This document shows positions 28,500 to 41,452 of a DNA stretch of 64,000 bases, piece after piece; within the stretch, counting starts at the first letter, position 1; the number at the start of each line of letters is the position of its first letter. Made by a program: the position numbers and the translations under genes. The notes under the pieces are model-generated. The model searched no databases, was not told where the DNA came from, and worked only from the letters and a program-made list of their open reading frames with translations. The stretch is taken from contig NW_027228802.1 of the NCBI RefSeq assembly GCF_019399895.1, positions 77,955 through 141,954 on the forward strand, written 5' to 3'. The DNA comes from Cardiocondyla obscurior. Taxonomy: Eukaryota > Arthropoda > Insecta > Hymenoptera > Formicidae.

Positions 28500-31400
28500 A
28501 AACAAAAAAAAATATTTTTGAAATTTTACAACATAGCATTGTGCGGCATTTAAAATAGATGCATTTGGGCTTATTCGGAGCCTTTTATTTTCATCAGAAG
28601 CCGAGATATGGCCAAATAACGAAAAAAAATATTTTTGAAATTTTACAACGTTGCATTGTGCGGCAATTAAAAAAGATGCATACGGGCCTATTCGGAGTTT
28701 TATTTTCATCAGAAGCCGAGATATGGCCAAAAACAAAAAATATTTTTGAAATTTTACAACGTAGCATTGTGCAACATTCAAAATAGATGTATTCGGCCTA
28801 TTCGGAGCCTTTAATTTTATCAGAAACCGAGATATGGCCAAAAACGAAAAAAATATTTTTGAAATTTTACAACGTAGCATTGCGGCAACTAAAATAGATG
28901 CATACGGGCCTATCCGAGTTTTTATTTTCACCAGCAGCCGAGATATGGCCAAAAACAAAAAAATATTTTTTAAATTTAACAACGTAGCATTGTGCGGCAA
29001 TTTAAAAATGCATACGGGCCTATTCCGAACCTTTTATTTTCATCAGAAGCCGAGATATGGCCAAAAACAAAAAAAATATTTTTGAAATTTTACAACGTAG
29101 CATTGTGCAACATACAAAATAGATGTATTCGGGTTTATTCGGAGCCTTTTATTTTCATCAGAAGCCGAAATATGGCCAAAAGAAAATAAATATTTTGAAA
29201 TTTTACAACGTAGCATTGTGCAATTAAAAAGATGCATACGGGCTATTCTTTCAGTCTCTTATTTTCATCAGAAGCCGAGATATGGCCAAAAACGAAAATA
29301 TTTTTGAAATTTTACAACGTAGCATTGTGCAACATACAAAATAGATGTATCGGTCCTATTCGGAGCCTTATTTTCATCAGAAGCCGAGATATGGCCAAAA
29401 ACGGAAAAAGTATTTTTGAAATTTTACAACGTAGCATTGTGCGGCATTTAAAATAAATGCATTTGGGCCTATTCGAAGCTTTTTATTTTCATCAGAAACT
29501 GAGATATGGCCTAAAAACGAAAAAATATTTTTGAATTTTTACAACGTAGCATTGTGCGGCAATTTAAAAAAATGCATACAAACCTATTCCGAACCGTCTA
29601 TTTTCACCAGCAGCCGAGATATGGCCAGAAAACAAAAAAAAATATTTTTTTGAAATTTTACAACATAGCATTGTGCGGCATTCAAAATAAAAGGATTCGA
29701 GCCTATTCGGAGCCTTTTATTTTCATCGAGATATGGCCAAAAACGAAAATATTTTGAAATTTTACAACGTAGCATTGTGCGGCATTTAAAATAAATGCAT
29801 TTGGGCCTATTCGGAGCTTTTTATCTTCATCAGAAACTGAGATATGGCCTAAAAACGAAAAAAAATATTTTTGAATTTTTACAACGTAGCATTGTGCGGC
29901 AATTACAAAAGATGCATACGCACCTATTCGGAACCTTTTATTTTCATCAGAAGCCGAGATATGGCCAAAAAACAAAAAAAAATATTTTTGAAATTTTACA
30001 ACATAGCATTGTGCGGCATTTAAAATAGATGCATTTGGATTTATTCGCAGGCCTTTTATTTTCATCAGAAGCCGAGATATGGCCAAATAACGAAAAAAAA
30101 TATTTTTGAAATTTTACAACGTTGCATTGTGCGGCAATTAAAAAAGATGCATACGGGCCTATCGGAGTTTTTATTTTCATCAGAAGCCGAGATATGGCCA
30201 AAAAACGAAAAGAAGTATTTTTGAAATTTTTCAACGTAGCATTGTGCAACATACAAAATAGATGTATTCGGTCCTATTCGAGCCTTTATTTTCATCAGAA
30301 GCCGAGATATGGCCAAAAACAAAAAAAAATATTTTTGAAATTTTACAACGTAGCATTGTGCGCAATTAAAAATAGATGCATACGGGTTTATTTAAGCTTT
30401 ATTTTCACCAGCAGCCGAGATATGGCCAAACAAAAAAATATTTTTGAAATTTTACAACATAGCATTGTGCGGCATTCAAAATAGATGCATTTAGGCCTAT
30501 TCGGAGCTTTTTAATTTTATCAGAAGCCGAGATATGGCCAAAAAACAAAAAAAAATATATTTGAAATTTTACAACGTAGCATTGTGCGGCAATTAAAAGA
30601 GATGCATACGGGCCTATTCCGAGCCTTCTATTTTCACCAGCAGCCGAGATATGGCCAAACGAAAAAAATATTTTTGAAATTTTACAACGTAGCATTGTGC
30701 AACATAAAATAGATGCATTCGGGCCTATTCGGAGCCTTTTATTTTCATCAGAAGCCGAGATATGGCCAAAAACGAAAAAATATTTTTGAAATTTTACAAC
30801 GTAGCATTGTGCGGCAATTAAAAAAGATGCATTTGGGCCTATTCGGAGCTTTTTATTTTCATCAGAAGCCGAGATATGGCCAAAAAACGAAAAAAAATAT
30901 TTTTGAAATTTTACAACGTAGCATTGTGCGGCAATTTAAAAAAATGCATACAAACCTATTCCGAACCGTCTATTTTCACCAGCAGCCGAGATATGGCCAG
31001 AAAACAAAAAAAAATATTTTTTTGAAATTTTACAACATAGCATTGTGCGGCATTCAAAATAAAAGGATTCGAGCCTATTCGGAGCCTTTTATTTTCATCA
31101 GAAGCCGAGATATGGCCAAAAAACGAAAAAAGTATTTTTGAAATTTTACAACGTAGCATTGTGCGGCATTTAAAATAAATGCATTTGGGCCTATTCGAGC
31201 TTTTATTTTCATCAGAAGCCGAGATATGGCCAAAAACAAAAAATATTTTTGAATTTTTACAACGTAGCATTGTGCGGCAATTTAAAAAAATGCATACAAA
31301 CCTATTCCGAACCGTCTATTTTCACCAGCAGCCGAAATATGGCCAGAAAACAAAAAAAAATATTTTTTTGAAATTTTACAACATAGCATTGTGCGGCATT

Positions 31401-34400
31401 CAAAATAGATGAATTCGAGCTTATTCGGAGCCTTTTATTTTCATCAGAAGCCAAGAAATGGCCAAAAAACGAAAAAAGAATTTTGAAATTTTACAACGTA
31501 GCATTGTGCGGCAATTAAAAAAGATGCATACGGGCCTATTCGGAGTTTTTTATTTTTATCAGAAGCCGAGATATGGCCAAAAAACGAAAAGAAGTATTTT
31601 TGAAATTTTACAACGTAGCATTGTGCAACATACAAAATAGATGTATTCGGGCCTATTCGGAGCCTTTTATTTTCATCAGAAGCCAAGATATGGCCAAAAA
31701 ACGAAAAAAGTATTTTTGAAATTTTACAACGTAGCATTGTGCGGCATTTAAAATAAATGCATTTGGGCCTATTCGGAGCTTTTTATTTTCATCAGAAACT
31801 GAGATATGGCCTAAAAACGAAAAAAAATATTTTTGAATTTTTACAACGTAGCATTGTGCGGCAATTACAAAAGATGCATACGCACCTATTCGGAACCTTT
31901 TATTTTCATCAGAAGCCGAGATATGGCCAAAAAACGAAAAAAAATATTCTTTAAATTTAACAACATAGCATTGTGCAACATTCAAAATAGATGTATTTGG
32001 GCCTATTTGGAATTTTTTATTTTCATCAGAAGCCGAGATATGGCCAAAAAACAAAAAAAAATATTTTTGAAATTTTACAACATAGCATTGTGCGGCATTT
32101 AAAATAGATGCATTTGGATTTATTCGCAGGCCTTTTATTTTCATCAGAAGCCGAGATATGGCCAAAAAACGAAAAAAATATTTTTGAAATTTTACAACGT
32201 TGCATTGTGCGGCAATTAAAAAAGATGCATACGGGCCTATTCGGAGTTTTTTATTTTTATCAGAAGCCGAGATATGGCCAAAAAACAAAAAGAAGTATTT
32301 TTGAAATTTTTCAACGTAGCATTGTGCAACATACAAAATAGATGTATTCGGGCCCAGTCGGAGCCTTTTAATTTTATCAGAAACCGAGATATGGCCAAAA
32401 AACGAAAAAAAATATTTTTAAAATTTTACAACGTAGCATTGTGCGCAACTAAAATAGATGCATACGGGTCTGATCCGAGTTTTATTTTCACCAGCAGCCG
32501 AGATATGACCAAAAAACAACAAGAAATATTTTTTAAATTTAACAACGTAGCATTGTGCGGCAATTTAAAAAATGCATACAAACCTATTCCGAACCGTCTA
32601 TTTTCACCAGCAGCCGAGATATGGCCAAAAACAAAAAATATATTTTTGAAATTTTACAACGTAGCATTGTGCAACATACAAAATAGATGTATTCGGGCCT
32701 ATTCGGAGCCTTTTATTTTCATCAGAAGCCGAGATATGGCCAAAAGAAAAAAATATTTTTGAAATTTTACAACGTAGCATTGTGCGGCAATTAAAAAGAT
32801 GCATACGGGCCTATTCGGAGCCTTTTATTTTTATCAGAAGCCGAGATATGGCCAAAAAACGAAAAAAAGTATTTTTGAAATTTTACAACGTAGCATTGTG
32901 CAACATACAAAATAGATGTATTCGGTCCTATTCGGAGCCTTTTATTTTCATCAGAAGCCGAGATATGGCCAAAAAACGGAAAAAGTATTTTTGAAATTTT
33001 ACAACGTAGCATTGTGCGGCATTTAAAATAAATGCATTTGGGCCTATTCGGAGCTTTTTATTTTCATCAGAAACTGAGATATGGCCTAAAAACGAAAAAA
33101 TATTTTTGAAATTTTACAACGTAGCATTGTGCGGCAATTAAAAAGATGCATACGGGCCTATTCGGAGCCTTTTATTTTCATCAGAAGCCGAGATATGGCC
33201 AAAAAACGAAAATATTTTTAAATTTAACAACATAGCATTGTGCAACATTCAAAATAGATGTATTTGGGCATTTGGAATTTTTTATTTTCATCAGAAGCCG
33301 AGATATGGCCAAAAAACAAAAAATATTTTGAAATTTTACAACATAGCATTGTGCGGCATTTAAAATAGATGCATTTGATTTATTCGCAGCCTTTTATTTT
33401 CATCAGAAGCCGAGATATGGCCAAATAACGAAAAATATTTTTGAAATTTTACAACGTAGCATTGTGCGGCATTTAAAAGATGCATTTGGCCTATCGGAGT
33501 TTTTATTTTTATCAGAAGCCGAGATATGGCCAAAAAACAAAAAGAAGTATTTTTGAAATTTTTCAACGTAGCATTGTGCAACATACAAAATAGATGTATT
33601 CGGGCCCAGTCGGAGCCTTTTAATTTTATCAGAAACCGAGATATGGCCAAAAAACGAAAAAAAATATTTTTAAAATTTTACAACGTAGCATTGTGCGCAA
33701 CTAAAAATAGGTGCATACGGGTCTGATCCGAGTTTTCTATTTTCACCAGCAGCCGAGATATGACCAAAAAACAACAAGAAATATTTTTTAAATTTAACAA
33801 CGTAGCATTGTGCGGCAATTTAAAAAATGCATACAAACCTATTCCGAACCGTCTATTTTCACCAGCAGCCGAGATATGGCCAGAAAACAAAAAAAAATAT
33901 TTTTTTGAAATTTTACAACGTAGCATTGTGCAACATACAAAATAGATGTATTCGGGTTTATTCGGAGCCTTTTATTTTCATCAGAAGTTGAAATATGGCC
34001 AAAAAAAGAAAATAAATATTTTTGAAATTTTACAACGTAGCAATGTGCGGCAATTAAAAAAGATGCATACGGGCCTATTCGGAGTCTTTTATTTTTATCA
34101 GAAGCCGAGATATGGCCAAAAAACGAAAAAGTATTTTGAAATTTTACAACGTAGCATTGTGCAACATACAAAATAGATGTATTCGGTCCTATTCGGAGCC
34201 TTTTATTTTCATCAGAAGCCGAGATATGGCCAAAAAACGGAAAAAGTATTTTTGAAATTTTACAACGTAGCATTGTGCGGCATTTAAAATAAATGCATTT
34301 GGGCCTATTCGGAGCTTTTTATTTTCATCAGAAACTGAGATATGGCCTAAAAACGAAAAAAAATATTTTTGAATTTTTACAACGTAGCATTGTGCGGCAA

Positions 34401-35290
34401 TTTAAAAAAATGCATACAAACCTATTCCGAACCTTCTATTTTCACCAGCAGCCGAGATATCCAGAAAACAAAAATATTTTGAAATTTTACAACATAGCAT
34501 TGTGCGGCATTCAAAATAAAAGGATTCGAGCCTATTCGGAGCCTTTTATTTTCATCAGAAGCCGAGATATACAAAAAACGAAAGTATTTTTGAAATTTTA
34601 CAACGTAGTGTGCGGCATTTAAAATAAATGCATTTGGGCCTATTCGGAGCTTTTTATCTTCATCAGAAACTGAGATATGGCCTAAAAACGAAAAAAAATA
34701 TTTTTGAATTTTTACAACGTAGCATTGTGCGGCAATTACAAAAGATGCATACGCACCTATTCGGAACCTTTTATTTTCATCAGAAGCCGAGATATGGCCA
34801 AAAAACAAAAAAAAATATTTTTGAAATTTTACAACATAGCATTGTGCGGCATTTAAAATAGATGCATTTGGATTTATTCGCAGGCCTTTTATTTTCATCA
34901 GAAGCCGAGATATGGCCAAATAACGAAAAAAAATATTTTTGAAATTTTACAACGTTGCATTGTGCGGCAATTAAAAAAGATGCATACGGGCCTATTCGGA
35001 GTTTTTTATTTTTATCAGAAGCCGAGATATGGCCAAAAAACGAAAAGAAGTATTTTTGAAATTTTTCAACGTAGCATTGTGCAACATACAAAATAGATGT
35101 ATTCGGTCCTATTCGGAGCCTTTTATTTTCATCAGAAGCCGAGATATGGCCAAAAAACAAAATAAAATATTTTTGAAATTTTACAACGTAGCATTGTGCG
35201 GCAATTAAAAACGATGCATACGGGCCTATTCCGAGTCTTTTATTTTCACCAGCAGCCGAGATATGGCCAAAAAGCAATAAAAACATTTTT
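28500..35290. repeat. Satellite segment with shuffled multi-unit duplications
   Basis: Rare unit variants recur in clusters. The unit with catttggatttattcgcagg is at about 30030, 32110 and 34868, with an eroded copy at about 33370. The unit with acaaacctattccgaaccgtc is at about 29579, 30950, 31299, 32579 and 33836. A two-unit block at 29795-30028 is repeated with only small changes at about 31757 and 34628. Spacings are multiples of the unit but not constant, which fits unequal exchange among neighbouring blocks rather than one regular higher-order repeat. Confidence 0.6.
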
Positions 35291-37740
35291 AAAATTTAAT
35301 AACATAGCATTGTGCGGCACTTAAAGGAGATGCATACGGGTTCATTCCGAAACTCTTATTTTCACCAGCAGCCGAGATATGGCCAAAAAACAAAGAAAAA
35401 TATTTTTGAATTTTTACAACATAGCATTGTGCAACATTCAAAATAGATGTATTCGGGCCTATTTGAAGCCTTTTATTTTCACCAGCAGTCGAGATATGGC
35501 CAAAAAACAAAAAAAAATATTTTTGAAATTTTACAACGTAGCATTGTGCGGCAATTAAAAAAATGCATACGGGCCTATTTGGAGCCTTTTATTTTTATCA
35601 GAAACCGAAATATGGCCAAAAAACGAAAAAAAATATTTTTTAAATTTTACAACGTAGCATTGTGCAACATACAAAATAGATGTATTCGGGTCTATTCGGA
35701 GCCTTTTATTTTCATCAGAAGCCGAGATATGGCCAAAAACGAAAAAATATTTTTGAAATTTTACAACGTAGCATTGTGCGCAACTAAAAATAGATGCATA
35801 CGGGTTTGATTTGAGCTTTCTATTTTCACCAGCAGTCGAGATATGGCCAAAAAACAAAAAAAAATATTTTTGAAATTTTACAACGTAGCATTGTGCGGCA
35901 ATTAAAAAAAATGCATACGGGCCTATTTGGAGCCTTTTATTTTTATCAGAAACCGAAATATGGCCAAAAAACGAAAAAATATTTTTTAAATTTTACAACG
36001 TAGCATTGTGCAACATACAAAATAGATGTATTCGGGTCTATTCGGAGCCTCTTATTTTCATCAGAAGCCGAGATATGGCCAAAAAACGAAAAAAGTATTT
36101 TTGAAATTTTACAACGTAGCATTGTGCGCAACTAAAAATAGATGCATACGGGTTTGATTTAAGCTTTCTATTTTCACCAGCAGTCGAGATATGGCCAAAA
36201 AACAAAAAAAATATTTTTGAAATTTTACAACATAGCATTGTGCGGAATTCAAAATAGATGCATTTGGGCCTATTCGGAGCTTTTTATTTTCATCAGAAGC
36301 CGAGCTATTGCCAAAAAACAAAAAAAAATATATTTGAAATTTTACAACGTAGCATTGTGCGGCAATTAAAAACGATGCATACGGGCCTATTCCGAGTCTT
36401 TTATTTTCACCAGCAGCCGAGATATGGCCAAAAAACGAAAAAAAGTATTTTTGAAATTTTACAACGTAGCATTGTGCAACATACAAAATAGATGTATTCG
36501 GTCCTATTCGGAGCCTTTTATTTTCATCAGAAGCCGAGATATGGCCAAAAAACAAAATAAAATATTTTTGAAATTTACAACGTAGCATTGTGCGCAACTA
36601 AAATAGATGCATACGGGTTTGATTTAAGCTTTCTATTTTCACCAGCAGTCGAGATATGGCAAAAACAAAAATATTTTTGAATTTTACAACATAGCATTGT
36701 GCGGCATTCAAAATAGATGCATTTGGCCTATTCGAGAGCTTTTTTTTCATCAGAAGCCGAGCTATTGCCCAAAAACAAAAAAAATATATTTGAAATTTTA
36801 CAACGTAGCATTGTGCGGCAATTAAAACGATGCATACGGGCCTATTCCGAGTCTTTTATTTTCACCAGCAGCCGAGATATGGCCAAAAAGCAATAAAAAC
36901 ATTTTTTTAATTTGACAACATAGCATTGTGCGGCATTTAAAGGAGATGCATACGGGTTCATTCCGAAACTTTTATTTTCACCAGCAGCCGAGATATGGCC
37001 AAAAAACAAAGAAAAATATTTTTGAAATTTTACAACATAGCATTGTGCAACATTCAAAATAGATGTATTCGGGCCTATTTGAAGCCTTTTATTTTCACCA
37101 GCAGTCGAGATATGGCCAAAAAACAAAAAAAAATATTTTTGAAATTTTACAACGTAGCATTGTGCGGCAATTAAAAAAATGCATACGGGCCTATTTGGAG
37201 CCTTTTATATTTATCAGAAACCGAAATATGGCCAAAAAACGAAAAAAAATATTTTTTAAATTTTACAACGTAGCATTGTGCAACATACAAAATAGATGTA
37301 TTCGGGTCTATTCGGAGCCTTTTATTTTCATCAGAAGCCAAGATATGGCCAAAAAACGAAAAAAGTATTTTTGAAATTTTACAACGTAGCATTGTGCGCA
37401 ACTAAAAATAGATGCATACGGGTTTGATTTAAGCTTTCTATTTTCACCAGCAGTCGAGATATGGCCAAAAAACAAAAAAATATTTTGAAATTTTACAACA
37501 TAGCATTGTGCGGAATTCAAAATAGATGCATTTGGGCCTATTCGGAGCTTTTTATTTTCATCAGAAGCCGAGCTATTGCCAAAAAACAAAAAAAAATATA
37601 TTTGAAATTTTACAACGTAGCATTGTGCGGCAATTAAAAACGATGCATACGGGCCTATTCCGAGTCTTTTATTTTCACCAGCAGCCGAGATATGGCCAAA
37701 AAGCAATAAAAACATTTTTAAAATTTAATAACATAGCATT
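35280..37740. repeat. Higher-order repeat of about 1.62 kb
   Basis: A block beginning with the variant ccaaaaagcaataaaaacattt (about 35270) returns at about 36892 and again at about 37700. Between the first two copies the order of variants is conserved: a ttcattccgaaac unit, a tatttgaagcc unit with cagcagtcgag, a tatcagaaaccgaaatatgg unit, a cgcaactaaaaatagatgc unit and a cgagctattgcc unit. The offset of the best-matched segment (35447 against 37063) is 1616 bp. Confidence 0.65.
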
Positions 37741-38735
37741 GTGCGGCATTCAAAATAGATGTATTCGGACCTATTCGTAGCCTTTTATTTTCATCAGAAG
37801 CCGAGATATGGCCAAAAAACAAAAAAAAATATTTGTGAAATTTTACAACGTAGCATTGTGCGGCAATTAAAAAAGATGCATACGGGCTTATTCCGAGCCT
37901 TCTATTTTCACCAGCAGCCGAGATATGGCCAAAAAACAAAAAAAAATATTTTTGAAATTTTACAACGTAGCATTGTGCGGCAATTAAAAAAAATGCATAC
38001 GGGCCTATTTGGAGCCTTTTATTTTCACCAGCAGCCGAAATATGACCAAAAAACAAAGAGAAATATTTTTGAAATTTTACAACGTAGCATTGTGCAACAT
38101 ACAAAATAGATGTATTCGGGCCTATTCGGAGCCTTTTATTTTCATCAGAAGCCGAAATATGGCCAAAAACAAAAAAAAATTTTTTTAAATATTTACAACG
38201 TAGTATTGTGCGCAACTAAAAATAGGTGCATACGGGTCTGATCCAAGATTTCTATTTTCACCAGCAGTCGAGATAAGGCCAAAAAACAAAAAAAAATATT
38301 TTTAAAATTTTACAACATAGCATTGTGCGGCATTCCAAATAGATGCATTTGGACCTATTCGGACTTTTTTATTTTCATCAGAAGCCGAGATATTGCCAAA
38401 AAACGAAAAAAAATATTTTTGAAATTTTACAACGTAGCATTGTGCGGCAATTAAAAAAGATGCATACGGGCTTATTCCGAGCCTTTTATTTTCACCAGAA
38501 GCCGATATATGGCCAAAAAACGAAAAAAAATATTTTTAAAATTTAACAACATAGCATTGTGCAACATTCAAAATAGATGTATTCGGGCCTATTCGGAGCC
38601 TTTTATTTTCATCAGAAGCCGAGATATGGCCAAAAACTAAAAAAAATATTTTTGAAATTTTACAACGTAGCATTGTGCGGCAATTAAAAAAGATGCATAC
38701 GGGCCTATTCGGAGCCTTTTATTTTCATCAGAAGC

Positions 38736-38739
38736 CAAG
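38736..38739. other. Target-site duplication, left copy (CAAG)
   Basis: CAAG directly precedes the left LTR terminus and reappears directly after the right one at 54351-54354. Joining the flanks regenerates an ordinary satellite unit of the gaagccaagatatggcc variant. A 4-bp duplication is typical of Gypsy integration. Confidence 0.9.
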
Positions 38740-38761
38740 TGTTACGTCAGGAGGATTAATT

Positions 38762-38767
38762 TTTATT
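38762..38767 (-). terminator. Possible polyadenylation signal near the LTR end (3' LTR copy)
   Basis: AATAAA lies about 22 nt from the end of the element, the natural place to end element RNAs. It sits in an AT-rich stretch, so chance occurrence is possible. Confidence 0.4.
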
Positions 38768-39295
38768 TAATTAATCAATTGGAAGGAATTCCTCGGAATG
38801 GTCTGTACTGGTAGGGTAGGGAGGTGACGTACCACCGAATTTATGTGAGATTCGAAATTCGAATCTACACGTTCTACGCGCAGATTATTTTTCGGATTTC
38901 AATTGAGCGCGTAACTGGTTCTTTTTAGAGAAAGGAAACGAATCCTTATTCTCTGGGATAGAACCGGGCGTGATTGATTGCTTAGGCAGGATAGTTTAGG
39001 GTAATAATTAAATAATTAGTCCATGATTTTAATAACACTAATTAACAATTTAATTAAAAATAAATGACTCTAATTACAAAAATCGAAAATAGTCTATAGT
39101 TGACAAATAAGCAAATCAAAAAAAACTCATACAGTTGATTTAAAATATAAAAATAGAGTAAAAGTTTTTACTTTACAAATCAAATAATACGAGAACGGTA
39201 ATATACTAATGAGTAGATATAATTTTAACATGGCGGTGTTGAGTTCTTTACAATATTTAAATGAATGAAAGGGTGTGCATGTGTGTGTGTGTGTG

Positions 39296-40125
39296 TTAAT
39301 CTATGGTGACCTCTTCGATTTCCACCACCCTCGCGGTGGATCTCGGGAAAACGAGGTCAATTAATCGCATCGGAGCCAGGAAAGGAAATTCCACCCCGGG
39401 ATAGTAAATGAAAAAGTGAGAGTCAGGATCAGACCGAGCTGCCTGAATCCTGATCTCCTCTGGCTCAAAATGGTCAGGGCCGATGGAGAAGGCCCTTTCC
39501 GGGACAGGATCTGTCCACGGAGTACAGGCCCTGCGGAGGAGCTCCAGGAGAGGATCTATAACCTCTCTCGGTTCTGGATGCTCCTCGAGGATCTCTATAC
39601 TCGGGACTGGAGATGGAGGTTGATCGGGGAAGTCTACTCCTGGGAGAGAGATTGAGTCATCTTCACCCAGAGAGTCGGCTTCCTCAGGTTCGAAGGGAAA
39701 AGGAGGTGGTGAAAGAGGAGAGGAGCAGGCTCTTGGCTCATCTCCGGGAAACCGTGGCTCGGAGATGAGGGAAGAATTCGGAGTATAAGAAGGAGTCGTG
39801 GGGCGGAATAATTCCGATCCAGGCTCCGTGGACTGAGACGAAAGATTTCGGTCGTCGGAAGGATTTGCAACTGACTCCTCTTCTTCTGGGAAATAGCCGA
39901 ATAACGGCTCCGGATCGCCGCGGATAGGAGATGGTGGCGGTGGGCCTGGACGAGGAGACCAAGGTCTCTCCTCGTGGCGCGCGGGAGACACAAATACCTC
40001 TTCACTAGGTGCCGCCGCGAAAAGATATTGTACGAAGAAGCGGCGGACTAACTCCCTCAGATTTTTGATCTGTTTATTCCGCCGCGCCCGACTCTTCCTC
40101 AACGTTTTCTTATTGAGAGATTCCA
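39296..40125 (-). CDS. LTR-encoded accessory protein (3' LTR copy)
   Basis: This second copy is identical in translation to the 52200-53029 frame. It has the same upstream features: donor at 40560-40565, acceptor ending at 40126 and a TATA-like box at 40692-40699. In this LTR it could be expressed only from the 3' LTR promoter, or as the 3'-most frame of element RNAs. The absence of any coding difference between the copies contrasts with the changes in the AT-rich part of the same LTR. Confidence 0.68.
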
Positions 40126-40691
40126 CTAAAATTATTAATTAATTTTAATTAAATCTGAATTGAATTTTTGGAATGTTTAATAACAATGGAGGGAAGGAGA
40201 TTCGTCATCGACGAATTCCGAAGGTCTCGATCCGGCCATGAAAGATTCCGCATAATCTATCTTTGGCGAGAACCGCTTCCCGATTCTTTAGCTGAGAACA
40301 GTCGCCAAAGTTCCAGCGATATTTCGCGGAGTTGACCACAGAAAATCGCTAGTTTTTCGACAGCATGTCTCAACCGATGTTCGGGAGCAGATATTCTCAC
40401 ACATTTAACAAATCACGGGAACAATCAGCACAAAATCAAAACCGCGGAGGCTCGACTCAGACATTTCTTTCTCTCAGACAATACTTGAAAACAATTAATT
40501 AAGATAAATACATTTAGTGGAATCGTGTTTTTCGCCCAAGTACATATTAAATCGTTGGAACTTACTTTTAGGAGATCTTCAAACTGCTTCTTCGGATTGG
40601 CTTGCACACTTAAGACACTCACGTGAGGTTTTAGAAAAACTTGTTCGGTTGTAGCTAAGATGCAAGAGAGCGTGCTCAGCCTGAGCACAAG

Positions 40692-40699
40692 ATTTTATA
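40692..40699 (-). promoter_or_regulatory. Probable LTR promoter TATA box (3' LTR)
   Basis: Same TATAAAAT box as in the 5' LTR. Transcription from it would cross the LTR ORF and run into the left satellite array unless stopped by the AATAAA near 38765. Confidence 0.45.
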
Positions 40700-41446
40700 A
40701 GCTCGGAAAAGGGGAGGACTCTTCCCGAATTTTCATTTTTCTGAGATTCTAATCTCTCATTTGCAGAGCTTATTCCTCCACTTTTCCTATCTTAAAATTA
40801 TTGGGCACTCGCACTTCATCCCTTCTCTATTTTAAGTTTTCGCCCTTAGTTTCTAGATTTTGGTGAGGAGTTCCCGAAATCCATTGGTTTTAAGGAAGTA
40901 ATGTGCCTACGAAGCACCCCAGCTTCAACGAGTTACCCCTTCCGAGCCTTCCAGAATTTTTCTATCATTTCCATCGAGAGATGGTTAGGTAACTCTTACT
41001 TTCCATATGACATATGGTTACCTAGCTTTATTGCCTTTGCCTGCGTCACATACTCCGGTAATTTCGGGTCTCTCGCGCCCTTGGTTTTTCTAAAGCTCGG
41101 GATCGGTACGCAATTACAATTTTAAGAGAAAGTTATTTTTCCTTTCCTATGACAGACAAGTTATCAAAGTTGAAATATTTATGAGCTCCTAAATTCTGAT
41201 TTTTTGTATTATGTCTAGACAAATTCTTTGTCTGACATCCTGTTGGCGCCCGTTCGCAATTTGTTACATGTTTTTAATGCTTCCACGCAACAAATTGTCC
41301 GGAATATGTGGACGTCTATTGAATTTATTTTCTGAAAGACTCTGAAATTCCTTTTTTTATATTACAATGGACTACGGTCTACCTTCCCCTTAACTAAAAT
41401 TTTAATATACGTCGAAAAAAAGAGACGCGGAGTCGGAGACGTAACA

Positions 41447-41452
41447 CCCCCC
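41447..41452 (-). promoter_or_regulatory. Polypurine tract before the 3' LTR
   Basis: Six G residues on the minus strand lie directly against the TGTTACG of the 3' LTR. This is the expected position of the plus-strand primer. The tract is short because the preceding bases (aagtc) are only partly purine. Confidence 0.7.

Larger units (their letters stand above)
1..38739. repeat. 117-bp tandem satellite array, left block
   Basis: About 330 head-to-tail copies of an AT-rich unit run from the window edge to the retroelement. A full unit measures 117 bp, counted between successive GCATTGTG cores (for example 13741 to 13858). Two boxes are strongly conserved: an acaacgtagcattgtgc core, and the stretch catcagaagccgagatatgg followed by A-tracts and aaatattttt. 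The roughly 25 bp after the core is variable and defines subfamilies: cggcaattaaaaaagatgcatac, cggcattcaaaatagatgcatttg, caacatacaaaatagatgtattcg, a cggcatttaaaggagatgc type and a cgcaactaaaaatagatgc type. Many units, mostly between 6 and 28 kb, are 1-10 bp short through losses in base runs. Long frames occur on both strands because the unit is a multiple of three and lacks stops in several frames; I see no promoter, splice or codon evidence for genes. Pericentromeric or heterochromatic location is an inference. Confidence 0.97.
38740..41446 (-). repeat. 3' LTR of the retroelement (2707 bp)
   Basis: Downstream LTR in element orientation, directly after the polypurine tract. It has the same terminal inverted repeats and internal order as the 51647-54350 copy, offset by 12904 bp over most of its length and by 12907 bp beyond a 3-nt A-run difference near 39118. 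By eye I count 11 substitutions plus that indel in the first 540 bp and only two substitutions (about 40921 and 40978) in the remaining 2.1 kb. Its promoter-like elements (TATA at 40692-40699) could also drive transcription out into the left satellite. Confidence 0.97.

Noticed and set aside
1..38739. Dozens of reading frames of 60-334 codons with repeated peptides such as KMHTGLFGAFYFHQ or AAQCYVVKFQKYF
   Set aside because: They are frame readings of the 117-bp satellite unit on both strands, end wherever a unit has an indel, and show no gene signals.
39634..40005. Overlapping frames inside the LTR ORF (also 52538-52909, 39738-39962, 39416-39655)
   Set aside because: Shadow frames of the GC-rich 276-codon frame.
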